64,000 nucleotides of DNA, from positions 62,001-126,000 of the forward strand of contig NZ_SDSD01000007.1 in NCBI RefSeq assembly GCF_004798965.1, in the 5' to 3' direction. This document shows, piece after piece, positions 53,869 to 62,852 of the stretch. Numbering within the stretch: position 1 is the stretch's first letter; each line of letters opens with the position of its first letter. Origin of the DNA: Onishia niordana (GTDB lineage: Bacteria; Pseudomonadota; Gammaproteobacteria; Pseudomonadales; Halomonadaceae). The translations under genes were made by a program, and so were the position numbers. The notes under the pieces are model-generated. The model worked only from the letters and a program-made list of their open reading frames with translations, was not told the origin of the DNA and searched no databases.

Positions 53869-55362
53869 ATGAAGTATAAGGACTTGCGTGAGTTCATCGC
53901 TGCCCTGGAGGCGCAAGGGGAGCTTCAGCGTGTGACGGCCGAGGTGGATCCCTATCTCGAGATCACCGAAATCTGTGACCGCACCCTCAAGGCCGGCGGG
54001 CCGGCGCTCCTGTTCGAGAACGTCAAGGGGCACGACATGCCGTTGCTCGGCAACCTGTTCGGCACGCCGCGTCGGGTGGCGCTGGGCATGGGACAGGAAT
54101 CGGTGACCGCGCTGCGCGAAGTCGGCAAGCTGCTGGCCTTCCTCAAGGAACCCGACCCGCCCAAGGGCTTTCGAGATGCCTGGGAGAAGCTGCCGATCTT
54201 CAAGCAGGTGATGAGCATGGGGCCCAAGGTGCTCCGCAAGGCGCCGGTGCAGGAGGTGGTGCTCGAAGGCGAGGCGGTGGATCTCGACCGTATTCCCATT
54301 CAGCACTGCTGGCCCGGTGATGCCGCACCGCTGGTCACCTGGGCGCTGGTCGTCACCAAGGGGCCTCACAAGGAGCGCCAGAATCTCGGCATCTATCGCC
54401 AGCAGAAACTCGGCAAGAATCGCCTGATCATGCGCTGGCTCTCGCATCGCGGCGGCGCGCTGGATTTCCAGGAATGGCAGGCGGCCCATCCCGGCGAACC
54501 CTTCCCGGTCGCGGTGGCCCTGGGCGCCGATCCGGCAACGATCCTTGGCGCGGTAACGCCGGTGCCGGATACGCTCTCGGAGTACGCCTTCGCCGGGTTG
54601 CTGCGCGGTTCGCGCACCGAGCTTGTCAAGTGCGGCCATGCCGAGCTGCAGGTGCCGGCCTCCAGCGAAATTATCCTCGAGGGCTTCATCTATCCCGATG
54701 ACATGGCGCCCGAGGGCCCCTACGGCGATCACACCGGCTATTACAACGAGATCGAACATTTCCCGGTATTCACCGTCGAGCGCATCACGCACCGCCGCGA
54801 TCCCATCTATCACTCGACCTACACCGGTCGACCGCCCGATGAGCCGGCGATCCTCGGCCTCGCCCTCAATGAAGTCTTCGTGCCGATCCTGCGCAAGCAG
54901 TTCCCGGAGATCGTCGACTTCTATCTGCCGCCCGAAGGCTGTTCCTACCGCATGGCGGTGGTGACGATGAAGAAGCAGTACCCGGGGCATGCCAAGCGGG
55001 TGATGATGGGGGTATGGAGTTTTCTGCGCCAGTTCATGTACACCAAGTTCGTGGTGGTACTCGATGACGATGTCGATGCGCGTAACTGGGAAGACGTGAT
55101 ATGGGCCATCACCACCCGCATGGACCCGGCGCGTGATACGGTAATGGTCGAAAATACGCCCATCGACTATCTGGACTTTGCTTCGCCCACCGCAGGGCTT
55201 GGCTCCAAGATGGGCATGGACGCGACCAACAAGTGGCCCGGCGAGACCGATCGCGAGTGGGGCGAGCCGATCGTCATGGATGAAGCCGTCAAGACGCGGG
55301 TGGATGATCGCTGGGCCGAGCTGGGCATCACCCTGCCGGTGGGCCCCGCTCCCCGCTCCTGA
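53869..55362 (+). CDS. ubiD: 4-hydroxy-3-polyprenylbenzoate decarboxylase
   Basis: Prenylated-FMN decarboxylase of ubiquinone synthesis. 497 residues from the ATG giving [10 protein letters not shown], preceded by GGGAG; the 53830 start adds 13 atypical residues. Conserved parts include [17 protein letters not shown] (cofactor/active-site Arg and Glu region), [27 protein letters not shown] and [17 protein letters not shown]. The UbiX partner that makes prenylated FMN is not in the window. Confidence 0.95.
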   Translation: MKYKDLREFIAALEAQGELQRVTAEVDPYLEITEICDRTLKAGGPALLFENVKGHDMPLLGNLFGTPRRVALGMGQESVTALREVGKLLAFLKEPDPPKGFRDAWEKLPIFKQVMSMGPKVLRKAPVQEVVLEGEAVDLDRIPIQHCWPGDAAPLVTWALVVTKGPHKERQNLGIYRQQKLGKNRLIMRWLSHRGGALDFQEWQAAHPGEPFPVAVALGADPATILGAVTPVPDTLSEYAFAGLLRGSRTELVKCGHAELQVPASSEIILEGFIYPDDMAPEGPYGDHTGYYNEIEHFPVFTVERITHRRDPIYHSTYTGRPPDEPAILGLALNEVFVPILRKQFPEIVDFYLPPEGCSYRMAVVTMKKQYPGHAKRVMMGVWSFLRQFMYTKFVVVLDDDVDARNWEDVIWAITTRMDPARDTVMVENTPIDYLDFASPTAGLGSKMGMDATNKWPGETDREWGEPIVMDEAVKTRVDDRWAELGITLPVGPAPRS

Positions 55363-55409
55363 CAACGCCCCACGCTCCTGACTTACGCTCCTGACCACGA
55401 GAGGCGCTT

Positions 55410-56195
55410 ATGACCGCAAGGACTCTGACCTGCCAAGTGACGGCGGTGGAGGATCTCAATCCCGATGTTTTCCGGGTGCGCCTGGAAGGGCGCCCCGAGG
55501 CGATGGCGCATGCCCCGGGCCAGTACCTGGAGCTCGAGCTGGATGACGACACCTGGGTGCCGTTCTCGATCGCCAATGCGCATACCGGTGATGGCGCCCT
55601 TGAGCTGCATATTCAGCATTGGCCCGAGCGCTCCAATTCGGCTCGCCTGCGTGAACTCATGCAGCACGCCGCCCATTTGACCCTGCGCGTGCCGAGCGGC
55701 GATTGTGTGCTTGACCCTGACAGTCGCCGTCCTTTGCTGCTGGTGGCCGCCGGTACCGGCTTCGCTCAGATGAAGGCGATCATCGAGGCGGCGCTGCACG
55801 AAGACCCTGCGCGCGAGATTGATCTGTGGTGGGCGGCCAAGGAACGTCGCGAGTTCTATCTGGAGAGCCAGGCGCGGGAGTGGGCCACCCGCTACCCGAA
55901 CGTGACCTTCCACGGCGTCAGCGAGCAGGGCATGAGCGACGACTTCGCGGCCCCGCACATCCAGGGCCATGTCGGTCGCATCGATGCGGCGCTGGGCGAG
56001 GTTTTGGACGATGTCGATGTCTCAGGCCATGACGTTTACCTGTCCGGCTCGCCGGGCATGGTTTACGCTTGCGTCGATGTGCTGGCCTCGCTGGGGCTCG
56101 AGCCTTCGCGAGTGTTCTCCGATGTCTTCGCCTATGCGCCGCGTGATCCGCTGGTGCCTACCGTGGGCAGCCTGGTAAGGGCTGGCGGGGCATGA
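55410..56195 (+). CDS. fre: NAD(P)H-flavin reductase (Fre-like)
   Basis: Ferredoxin-reductase-fold enzyme reducing free flavins with NAD(P)H. 261 residues. The flavin motif is WVPFSIAN (the R-x-Y-S position reads P-F-S), the nucleotide motif LLLVAAGTGFAQMKAI, and the C-terminal YLSGSPGMVY completes the domain; no iron-sulfur cysteines. The ubiD-fre adjacency is also found in E. coli. A role supplying reduced flavin to UbiX is inferred from context only. It overlaps folM by 4 nt. Confidence 0.88.
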   Translation: MTARTLTCQVTAVEDLNPDVFRVRLEGRPEAMAHAPGQYLELELDDDTWVPFSIANAHTGDGALELHIQHWPERSNSARLRELMQHAAHLTLRVPSGDCVLDPDSRRPLLLVAAGTGFAQMKAIIEAALHEDPAREIDLWWAAKERREFYLESQAREWATRYPNVTFHGVSEQGMSDDFAAPHIQGHVGRIDAALGEVLDDVDVSGHDVYLSGSPGMVYACVDVLASLGLEPSRVFSDVFAYAPRDPLVPTVGSLVRAGGA

Positions 56196-56905
56196 GTGCG
56201 GCCCCGATCCTGATTACCGGTGGGGCGCAGCGGCTGGGGCGCCACTGCGCCGAGCGGCTGATCGATGATGGTCATCCGGTGATTATCAGCTATCGTCGTG
56301 AGCGTCCTGAGCTCGAGGCCATGCGCGCGAAGGGCATCGAGACCCTGGCGGCGGATTTCTCGAGCGAGGCGGGCATCCTCGACTTCATCTCGCGGCTCAA
56401 GGAGACGACACCAAGGCTGCGGGCCATCGTCCACAACGCCAGTGACTGGGCCCCGGATAGTCGTGACGATGAAGCGGGTGCCAACTTCGAGCGACTGTTT
56501 CGAGTACACATGCAGGCCCCTTATCTGATCAACCTGCATGCTCAGGCGCTGCTCGAGGCTGGCGATGAACCGCTTGCCGATATCGTGCACATGACCGACT
56601 TCGTGGCGGTCAAGGGCTCGAAGAAGCATGCGGCCTATGCGGCGACCAAGGCCGGACTCGACAACCTGACGCTCTCGTTTGCTGCCATGTACGCGCCGCG
56701 TATCCAGGTCAACGGTATCGCGCCGGCGATGATCATGCTCAACGAGGGTGACGATGAGGCCTATGCCCAGAAGGCGCGGGCCAAGTCGGCGATGCAGATG
56801 ATTCCCGGGCCTGGGGTGATCTACGACAGTCTGCGCTACCTGCTCGATAACCGCTTTGTCACCGGCGTGACCCTGCCGGTCGATGGCGGTCGGCACTTGC
56901 GCTAG
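56192..56905 (+). CDS. folM: Dihydromonapterin reductase FolM
   Basis: Short-chain dehydrogenase reducing dihydromonapterin (and weakly dihydrofolate). 237 residues. The cofactor loop is TGGAQRLGRHCAE, the catalytic Tyr-Lys is in KKHAAYAATKAGLD, and the family-like segment NGIAPAMIMLNEGDDEAY favours FolM over FabG or other SDRs. ATGA overlap with fre indicates coupling; ubiD-fre-folM look like one operon. Confidence 0.85.
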   Translation: MSAAPILITGGAQRLGRHCAERLIDDGHPVIISYRRERPELEAMRAKGIETLAADFSSEAGILDFISRLKETTPRLRAIVHNASDWAPDSRDDEAGANFERLFRVHMQAPYLINLHAQALLEAGDEPLADIVHMTDFVAVKGSKKHAAYAATKAGLDNLTLSFAAMYAPRIQVNGIAPAMIMLNEGDDEAYAQKARAKSAMQMIPGPGVIYDSLRYLLDNRFVTGVTLPVDGGRHLR

Positions 56906-56944
56906 ACTCTATCTATCCGCTGCGACTCATATTGTGAGGTTCCC

Positions 56945-57070
56945 ATGGCAGAGCACGATCCGCACTTCAGTGACGACTCGGGGTTTCTGAGCCTTTTTCT
57001 GGGTCTCGTCGTCGTGATTGGCATGGCCGCGCTGCCGGCAACCATCGGCTGGGTACAGTATGTGGGTTAG
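56945..57070 (+). CDS. Putative 41-residue single-pass membrane protein
   Basis: ATG at 56945 with GAGG 6 nt upstream, 39 nt after folM, ending TAG at 57070. The peptide begins MAEHDPHFSDDSG, then has one strongly hydrophobic segment (about residues 14-34, LSLFLGLVVVIGMAALPATI), ending GWVQYVG. An acidic N-terminus and a short aromatic tail are typical of small inner-membrane proteins. I do not recognise a family. The codon usage and ribosome site support it; expression is untested. Confidence 0.55.
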   Translation: MAEHDPHFSDDSGFLSLFLGLVVVIGMAALPATIGWVQYVG

Positions 57071-57136
57071 GTTTGAGGCCACTGGGCGGCACAAGCTCCA
57101 GGAAAGGCCTTTTTCCAGACACTTGGCTTAGCGCCT

Positions 57137-57173
57137 CACGCCCTGACAGGCTTGCCAAGCCCGTCAGGGCGTG
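57137..57173. other. Long hairpin downstream of the ubiD-fre-folM operon
   Basis: CACGCCCTGAC / GTCAGGGCGTG (11 bp) with an inner GGCTT / AAGCC stem and GCC loop, interrupted by one A-C mismatch: 16 pairs over 37 nt. No T-run follows, so it is either a Rho-assisted end or an RNA stabiliser. Confidence 0.6.
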
Positions 57174-57298
57174 TAGGATAATGTTAGGTATGAAGCGTTG
57201 TGTGACGTTCTCTTGAATTCCCAACACAAGTGTCGTCGCGCCAACCACTTAGCCATAAGACATTTTACATCAGACATCGTTAGCGACCCCGGAGACCC

Positions 57299-57463
57299 AT
57301 GCCGCATATCTCGCTTTTATCCGCCACTTCTCGCTTCGCCCTCGCTGGCGGCGGTCGGTGCGTGGGTACTTGCAAGACCAATGGGGGATACGCTACCGGC
57401 GGCTGGCGCCGTTACTGGGCCTATTGGTTTAGCGCCGGCGTGCCGGCAGCAGGGTCACACTGA
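57299..57463 (+). CDS. Candidate aromatic attenuator leader peptide 1
   Basis: 54-codon frame, ATG at 57299 with GGAG 4 nt upstream, stop TGA at 57461-57463. Residues 36-44 are W-R-R-Y-W-A-Y-W-F: six aromatic residues in nine codons (three Trp, two Tyr, one Phe), with another Tyr at 31. The rest is unremarkable low-complexity sequence. The stop lies in the loop of a stable hairpin, and a strong intrinsic terminator begins 48 nt after it, followed by a DAHP synthase gene. This is the classic arrangement of ribosome-mediated transcription attenuation by charged aromatic tRNAs. Confidence 0.65.
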   Translation: MPHISLLSATSRFALAGGGRCVGTCKTNGGYATGGWRRYWAYWFSAGVPAAGSH

Positions 57464-57483
57464 TCCTTGCTGCGAGGTACGCC
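57437..57483 (+). promoter_or_regulatory. Leader hairpin overlapping the end of leader peptide 1
   Basis: GGCGTGCC (57437-57444) pairs with GGTACGCC (57476-57483), and GCAGCAGGG (57446-57454) with CCTTGCTGC (57465-57473), 17 pairs with two G-T. Its 5' arm begins 7 nt after the last aromatic codon, so a ribosome stalled on the Trp/Tyr/Phe codons would cover it; its loop holds the leader stop. It corresponds to the 1:2 structure of an attenuator. Confidence 0.6.
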
Positions 57484-57510
57484 CCCTCAGGGTTGCCTCC
57501 GATGTTTTGA

Positions 57511-57543
57511 AACCCCCGGTCGGCAACCCGACCGGGGGTTTTC
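57511..57543 (+). terminator. Intrinsic (attenuator) terminator upstream of the DAHP synthase
   Basis: Thirteen-bp perfect stem AACCCCCGGTCGG / CCGACCGGGGGTT with CAAC loop, then TTTTC. It lies between leader peptide 1 and the DAHP synthase, not after a normal gene. GGGTTGCC at 57490-57497 is perfectly complementary to GGCAACCC at 57522-57529, which spans the terminator loop, giving a mutually exclusive antiterminator. Confidence 0.9.
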
Positions 57544-57601
57544 GTTAGTGGACTGTCTGCCATTCATATATCGGGCCATTGGCCCACGAGGAAGACACGC
57601 G

Positions 57602-57775
57602 ATGTTCGACCGCAACCCAGCGTTTGCCATGACCCTCTCGCCCCGTTATCCGAGCGCGTATGGCTATTGGCGATTTAGCGACGCTCGGTCGGCACAGCTC
57701 GCCACCTCCGACCGGCACACTCTTGGTGGCCACTCGACTCGACGCCAATCGCCTAGCCGGAGCCTTTCCCGATGA
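57602..57775 (+). CDS. Candidate leader peptide 2, coupled to the DAHP synthase
   Basis: 57-codon frame, ATG at 57602 with GAGGA 9 nt upstream. It carries a second aromatic cluster, Y16, Y20, Y22, W23 and F25 (context RYPSAYGYWRF), and ends in TGA overlapping the DAHP synthase ATG as ATGA (57772-57775). The second half is Ser/Arg-rich and resembles no protein I know. Downstream of the aromatic codons are two competing small stems (57686-57692 with 57708-57714, or 57701-57706 with 57725-57730). The layout suggests translational coupling controlled by aromatic tRNA charging. Confidence 0.6.
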   Translation: MFDRNPAFAMTLSPRYPSAYGYWRFSDARSAQLATSDRHTLGGHSTRRQSPSRSLSR

Positions 57776-58920
57776 ATGCCAGCCTTTCTACTCTCGAGAC
57801 CCTTGCCGACGGTGCTGAACGCCATCACGCCGATAACAGTAAGCCTGCCACGCCCTCGCCGCAGGGGCTTGATGCTTGCGGCGACACCGCGGTGGCCTTG
57901 ATGGTTGAAGAGACCCCATTGCCGACGCCTGATGAACTGCGCGGCGATCTTCCGCTGACGCCGATGCTTGCCGAGCGTGTTGAGGGCCAGCGTGAGGCGA
58001 TTCGCGCCATTCTCGATGGTCGCGACGATCGTCTGCTGGTGGTGGTCGGTCCCTGTTCGATCCATGACCCCAAGTCGGCCCGCGAGTACGCTGAACGCCT
58101 CGCCGCCTTGGCGCACCGGGTAGAGGATCGCCTGCTGTTGGTGATGCGGGTCTATGTCGAGAAGCCGCGAACCACCGTCGGTTGGAAGGGACTCGCCTAC
58201 GACCCCGGCCTCGAAGGGGCCGATGACATGGCCGCCGGGCTTGCCCAATCCCGTACCTTGATGCGCGAGATCGTCGAACTGGGTCTACCGGTTGCCACCG
58301 AGCTTCTGCAGCCGATGGTCGCGCCCTATCTCGATGACCTGCTTGCCTGGACGGCCATTGGTGCCCGCACCACCGAGTCGCAGATCCATCGTGAACTGGC
58401 CAGCGGCCTGGGCGCGGTGGTCGGCTTCAAGAACGGTACCGATGGCGGTGTTCAGGTGGCCATCGATGCCATTCGGGCCAGCGCGCACCCGCATCATCAT
58501 CCAGGCATTGCCAGTGACGGCCGCCCCGTGATGCGCCGCACGCCAGGCAACCCCCACACCCATGTGGTGCTGCGTGGCGGTCATGGTGAGCCTAACTTCC
58601 GGGCGCCCGAGGTCGCGGCGTGTCGCCGGGCGCTCAAGGAAGCCGGGCTCGCTCCGCGACTCATGGTGGATTGCAGTCATGCCAACTCGCGAAAGGACCA
58701 TCGGCGTCAGGGCGAGGTGTTGTTCGATGTGTTGGATCAGCGCCTGGATGGCGATAACGCGCTTTTCGGCGTGATGCTCGAGAGCCATATCCACGAGGGC
58801 AAGCAGCCGTTGAAGCCGGACGCCTTGCGTTATGGCGTCTCGATCACTGATGCCTGCCTCGGCTGGGAGACCACCGAGCATCTGCTGCTGACCGCGGCCG
58901 AGCGCCTGCGCAATGCCTGA
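57772..58920 (+). CDS. 3-deoxy-7-phosphoheptulonate (DAHP) synthase, class I (AroF/G/H type)
   Basis: Commits erythrose 4-phosphate and phosphoenolpyruvate to the shikimate pathway. 382 residues, with about 35 more N-terminal residues than E. coli AroH. Motifs: VVVGPCSIHDP with the metal Cys, MRVYVEKPRTTVGWKG, GARTTESQIHRELASGL, GFKNGTDGG, VDCSHANSRKDH and ITDACLGWE. I cannot tell from sequence which amino acid inhibits it. GGAG lies 9 nt upstream, inside leader frame 2. The preceding leader predicts expression control by aromatic amino acids. It overlaps the DUF3087 gene by 8 nt. Confidence 0.94.
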   Translation: MNASLSTLETLADGAERHHADNSKPATPSPQGLDACGDTAVALMVEETPLPTPDELRGDLPLTPMLAERVEGQREAIRAILDGRDDRLLVVVGPCSIHDPKSAREYAERLAALAHRVEDRLLLVMRVYVEKPRTTVGWKGLAYDPGLEGADDMAAGLAQSRTLMREIVELGLPVATELLQPMVAPYLDDLLAWTAIGARTTESQIHRELASGLGAVVGFKNGTDGGVQVAIDAIRASAHPHHHPGIASDGRPVMRRTPGNPHTHVVLRGGHGEPNFRAPEVAACRRALKEAGLAPRLMVDCSHANSRKDHRRQGEVLFDVLDQRLDGDNALFGVMLESHIHEGKQPLKPDALRYGVSITDACLGWETTEHLLLTAAERLRNA

Positions 58921-59461
58921 GCCGTCTCACCATCAGGATGCCCCCCTGGACTTTCGCTTCGAGGCCCATGACCCCGAGACCTACCGCCGCCAGTCGCGGT
59001 GGGCGTCCATTGACATGGCGGCCCTGTTTCTGGTGCTGGGGCTGTGTTTTTCTCAGCTTCTGACCTGGGCGTTCGGCTCGAGTATCTGGCTCAATGCGCT
59101 GGGCGTGCTGCTTGGCTTGTTGATCACCAGCGGCCTGATTGCGGTACTCAAGGAGCGCCCCTTCATGGCACAAGTGCGCTATGGCTGGCGTCTCAAGCAG
59201 TCCTTGTCACGGGTCAGCGCCCACCTGCCGGTTCTGCGTCGAGCTCTCGACGAAGATGACCCGGCGGCACTCGAGGTATTGAGCTTCTATTATCAAGGTA
59301 TCTCGGAACTGTCCCGTCTCGATGGCCGTTCTTTGGACGATGACGGCGAGCGCCTCGCCGAACGCTTGGCAATAAAGCAGCGGCGCCGGGAAGCCGGTCT
59401 GCCCGAGCGAGTCCCCGGATTCGATGAGCGCCGCCTCAAGCAGGCACTCGACCAGGGCTGA
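58913..59461 (+). CDS. DUF3087-type membrane protein
   Basis: 182 residues. A polar N-terminus (LDFRFEAHDPETYRRQSR) precedes two hydrophobic segments (about residues 34-53 and 60-80), then a charged helical cytoplasmic tail (about 85-182). This architecture and the DPETYRRQ and EVLSFYYQGISELSRLDGR segments fit DUF3087, of unknown function. It overlaps the end of the DAHP synthase, so it is co-transcribed with it, but a functional link is not established. Confidence 0.75.
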   Translation: MPEPSHHQDAPLDFRFEAHDPETYRRQSRWASIDMAALFLVLGLCFSQLLTWAFGSSIWLNALGVLLGLLITSGLIAVLKERPFMAQVRYGWRLKQSLSRVSAHLPVLRRALDEDDPAALEVLSFYYQGISELSRLDGRSLDDDGERLAERLAIKQRRREAGLPERVPGFDERRLKQALDQG

Positions 59462-59530
59462 TGCCTCGTCCGTTTTAGCCTTACCTTTCAGATGTAGCCT
59501 TCAGGCCTAGCCATCAGATCGGGCACGCAG

Positions 59531-59568
59531 ACACGACAACGCCGGGCCTGGGCCCGGCGTTGTCGTGT
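59531..59568. terminator. Long bidirectional hairpin between the DUF3087 gene and ppk1
   Basis: Seventeen-bp perfect inverted repeat (59531-59547 with 59552-59568) and a CTGG loop. It has almost no T-run, but its strength and its position between convergent genes support a transcription stop for both. Confidence 0.7.
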
Positions 59569-59590
59569 TCGAACCTCCCTAGAGGTGCCG

Positions 59591-61798
59591 TCAGGCCTTG
59601 GTGGCGTAGGCGTAGAGCAGCGTCTCCTGAACGCTGATCGGGGCACTGTCGCCGACCTCCTGCTTGATGTAGCTGCCATCGGATTGCAGAAGCCAGCTTT
59701 GGCAGTTGTCGACCAGGTAGGTCTCCAGGTCCTTGCGCACCCGGGCGGCAATTTTCTTGTCGAGGAAGGGAAAGCAGGTCTCGACCCGGTGAAACATGTT
59801 GCGGGCCATGAAATCGGCGCTCGAGCCCCAGACTTCCGGCTTGCCGCCGTTGTGGAAGTAGAACACCCGTGTGTGCTCGAGGAAGCGCCCGATCACCGAG
59901 CGCACCCGGATATTATCGGAAATGCCGGGGATGCCCGGGCGCAGGCAGCACATGCCGCGGATGATCAGGTCGCACTCGACGCCCGCCTGGGAGGCGCGGT
60001 AGAGGGCGCGGATCAGCTGCGGCTCGGTCAGCGAGTTGCACTTGATGATCAGGTGGCCACGCTTGCCCTTCTCGGCATGCTTGGCCTCGCGATCGATCAT
60101 CTCGACCATCTTCGGGTGCAGTGTGAAGGGGGCGTGCAGCAGCGTTTCGATCTTGCGCGCCTGTCCCATGCCAGACAGCTGCTGGAAGACCTTGTGCACG
60201 TCCTCGCAAAGCGTCGGATTGGCCGTCAGCAGACTGTAGTCGGTGTAGAGCTTGGCGGTCTTTGAGTGATAGTTGCCGGTGCCCAGGTGCGCGTAGTAGC
60301 GCAGGTCGCCCTTTTCGCGGCGCACGATGTGGATCATCTTGGCGTGGGTCTTGTAGGCCATCACGCCGTAGATGACGATGGCGCCGGCCTCCTGCAGTCG
60401 CGAGGCAAGCGTCAGGTTGTCGGCTTCATCAAAGCGGGCGCGCAATTCGATCACCACCGTGACTTCCTTGCCGTTGCGCGCTGCTTCGACCAGGGCACTG
60501 ACGATCGGCGAGTCAGCGCCGGTGCGATAAAGCGTCTGCTTGATGGCAAGCACCGCCGGGTCTCGAGCGGCCTCGGCGAGCAGGTCCTCGATCGGCTTGA
60601 AGGACTGGAAAGGGTGGTGAAGCAGGATGTCCTGATCACGAATGGCATCGAACAGGCTGCCGCTCTTGTTCAAGGGCTTGGGCAGGCCTGGCGTGAAGGG
60701 GCGATAGCTTAGCTCTGGGCGATCGACGTCGCCGAGCACCGCCATCATGCGCGTCAGGTTGACGGGGCCGTTGACCCGGTAGAGATCGTTTTCCTCGAGT
60801 TCGAACTGCTTGATCAGGAAGGCGGCCAGGTCGTCTGGGCAGTTGTCGGCGACTTCCAGGCGCACGCCACTGCCGTAGCGTCGGGCCAACAGCTCGCCAC
60901 GCAGTGCCGTGGCCAGGTCGGAGACTTCCTCGGGATCGACGGCCAGGTCGGCATTGCGTGTCAGGCGAAACTGGTAGCAGCCGCGTACTTTCATGCCCGG
61001 GAAGACCTCCTGGGCATGGGCGTGGATCATCGAGGACAGGAATACATATTCGTCGAACCCTTCTGCGCAGAGTCCATCAGGCAGGGCGATCACCCGTGGC
61101 AGTGAGCGCGGGGCCGGCAGAATGGCCAGGCCGCCTTCGCGTCCGAAGGCATCCTTGCCCTCCAGCTCGACGATGAAATTGAGGCTCTTGTTGACCAATC
61201 GCGGGAAGGGGTGAGAAGGATCCAGCCCGATGGGGCTGATCACCGGCACGATCTCTTCATCGAAGTAGTCCTGCACCCAGTTCGCCTGCGCCTCACTCCA
61301 GTCGCTGCGGCGGCGAAAGCGCAAGCCTTTTTCTTCCAGCGCCGGGATCAGCTGTTCATTGAGTATCTGGTACTGGCGCTCGACCTGGGTATGGGCCACC
61401 TGGCTGATCTCGTCGAGGACCGAGCGCGGCAGGCGGCCGTCGGCACCGGTATCGTCGTTACCTAGCATCAGCTGATGCTTGAGGCCGGCGACACGAATCT
61501 CGAAGAACTCATCCATGTTGGACGAGAAGATCAACAGGAACATGACCCGGTTGAGCAGCGGATGCGAGGTGTCGAGCGCCTGTTCGAGCACCCGGATGTT
61601 GAACTGCAGGTGCGACAGCTCGCGGTTGAAGTACAGGCGCGGATCGCTGAGGTCGGCCTCGGGGTCCGGTACCACTTTGGCCTGGATGCCGGTGCGAGTC
61701 CGATTGACGCGCAGCGGGGGGGCGTCGGCAGGGCCTGCCTCGTCGATCGCCGCCTCCGGTAGCGAGTTGCCGGTGTCAGGGGTGCGAGAGTCTTCCAT
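59591..61798 (-). CDS. ppk: Polyphosphate kinase 1
   Basis: Membrane-associated enzyme making polyphosphate from ATP. 735 residues, about 45 longer at the N-terminus than E. coli Ppk (acidic, Pro-rich start). Family regions: YFNRELSHLQFNIRVLEQA, FFEIRVAGL, the autophosphorylated His in VMAYKTHAKMIHIVRR and the second His in RVFYFHNGGKPE. GGAGG lies 5 nt before the ATG. It follows hemB by 46 bp on the same strand. Together with ppx the window holds both arms of the polyphosphate cycle. Confidence 0.96.
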   Translation of the reverse strand: MEDSRTPDTGNSLPEAAIDEAGPADAPPLRVNRTRTGIQAKVVPDPEADLSDPRLYFNRELSHLQFNIRVLEQALDTSHPLLNRVMFLLIFSSNMDEFFEIRVAGLKHQLMLGNDDTGADGRLPRSVLDEISQVAHTQVERQYQILNEQLIPALEEKGLRFRRRSDWSEAQANWVQDYFDEEIVPVISPIGLDPSHPFPRLVNKSLNFIVELEGKDAFGREGGLAILPAPRSLPRVIALPDGLCAEGFDEYVFLSSMIHAHAQEVFPGMKVRGCYQFRLTRNADLAVDPEEVSDLATALRGELLARRYGSGVRLEVADNCPDDLAAFLIKQFELEENDLYRVNGPVNLTRMMAVLGDVDRPELSYRPFTPGLPKPLNKSGSLFDAIRDQDILLHHPFQSFKPIEDLLAEAARDPAVLAIKQTLYRTGADSPIVSALVEAARNGKEVTVVIELRARFDEADNLTLASRLQEAGAIVIYGVMAYKTHAKMIHIVRREKGDLRYYAHLGTGNYHSKTAKLYTDYSLLTANPTLCEDVHKVFQQLSGMGQARKIETLLHAPFTLHPKMVEMIDREAKHAEKGKRGHLIIKCNSLTEPQLIRALYRASQAGVECDLIIRGMCCLRPGIPGISDNIRVRSVIGRFLEHTRVFYFHNGGKPEVWGSSADFMARNMFHRVETCFPFLDKKIAARVRKDLETYLVDNCQSWLLQSDGSYIKQEVGDSAPISVQETLLYAYATKA

Positions 61799-61844
61799 CT
61801 TGCCTCCGGGAAGCCATGGAAGGGCGCTCGAGCCCTTCCGGTGA

Positions 61845-62852
<1,008 letters not shown>

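Noticed and set aside
53755..55398. 547-codon minus-strand frame opposite ubiD
   Set aside because: Entirely antisense to an intact ubiD.
57198..57548. 116-codon frame through the DAHP synthase leader
   Set aside because: It runs across the attenuator terminator and overlaps leader peptide 1 in another frame; no ribosome site was seen and the sequence has no protein-like pattern.
57467..57601. Upstream extension of leader frame 2 to 57467
   Set aside because: The extension would be translated through the terminator; the ATG at 57602 has a GAGGA at ideal spacing, so the short form is preferred.
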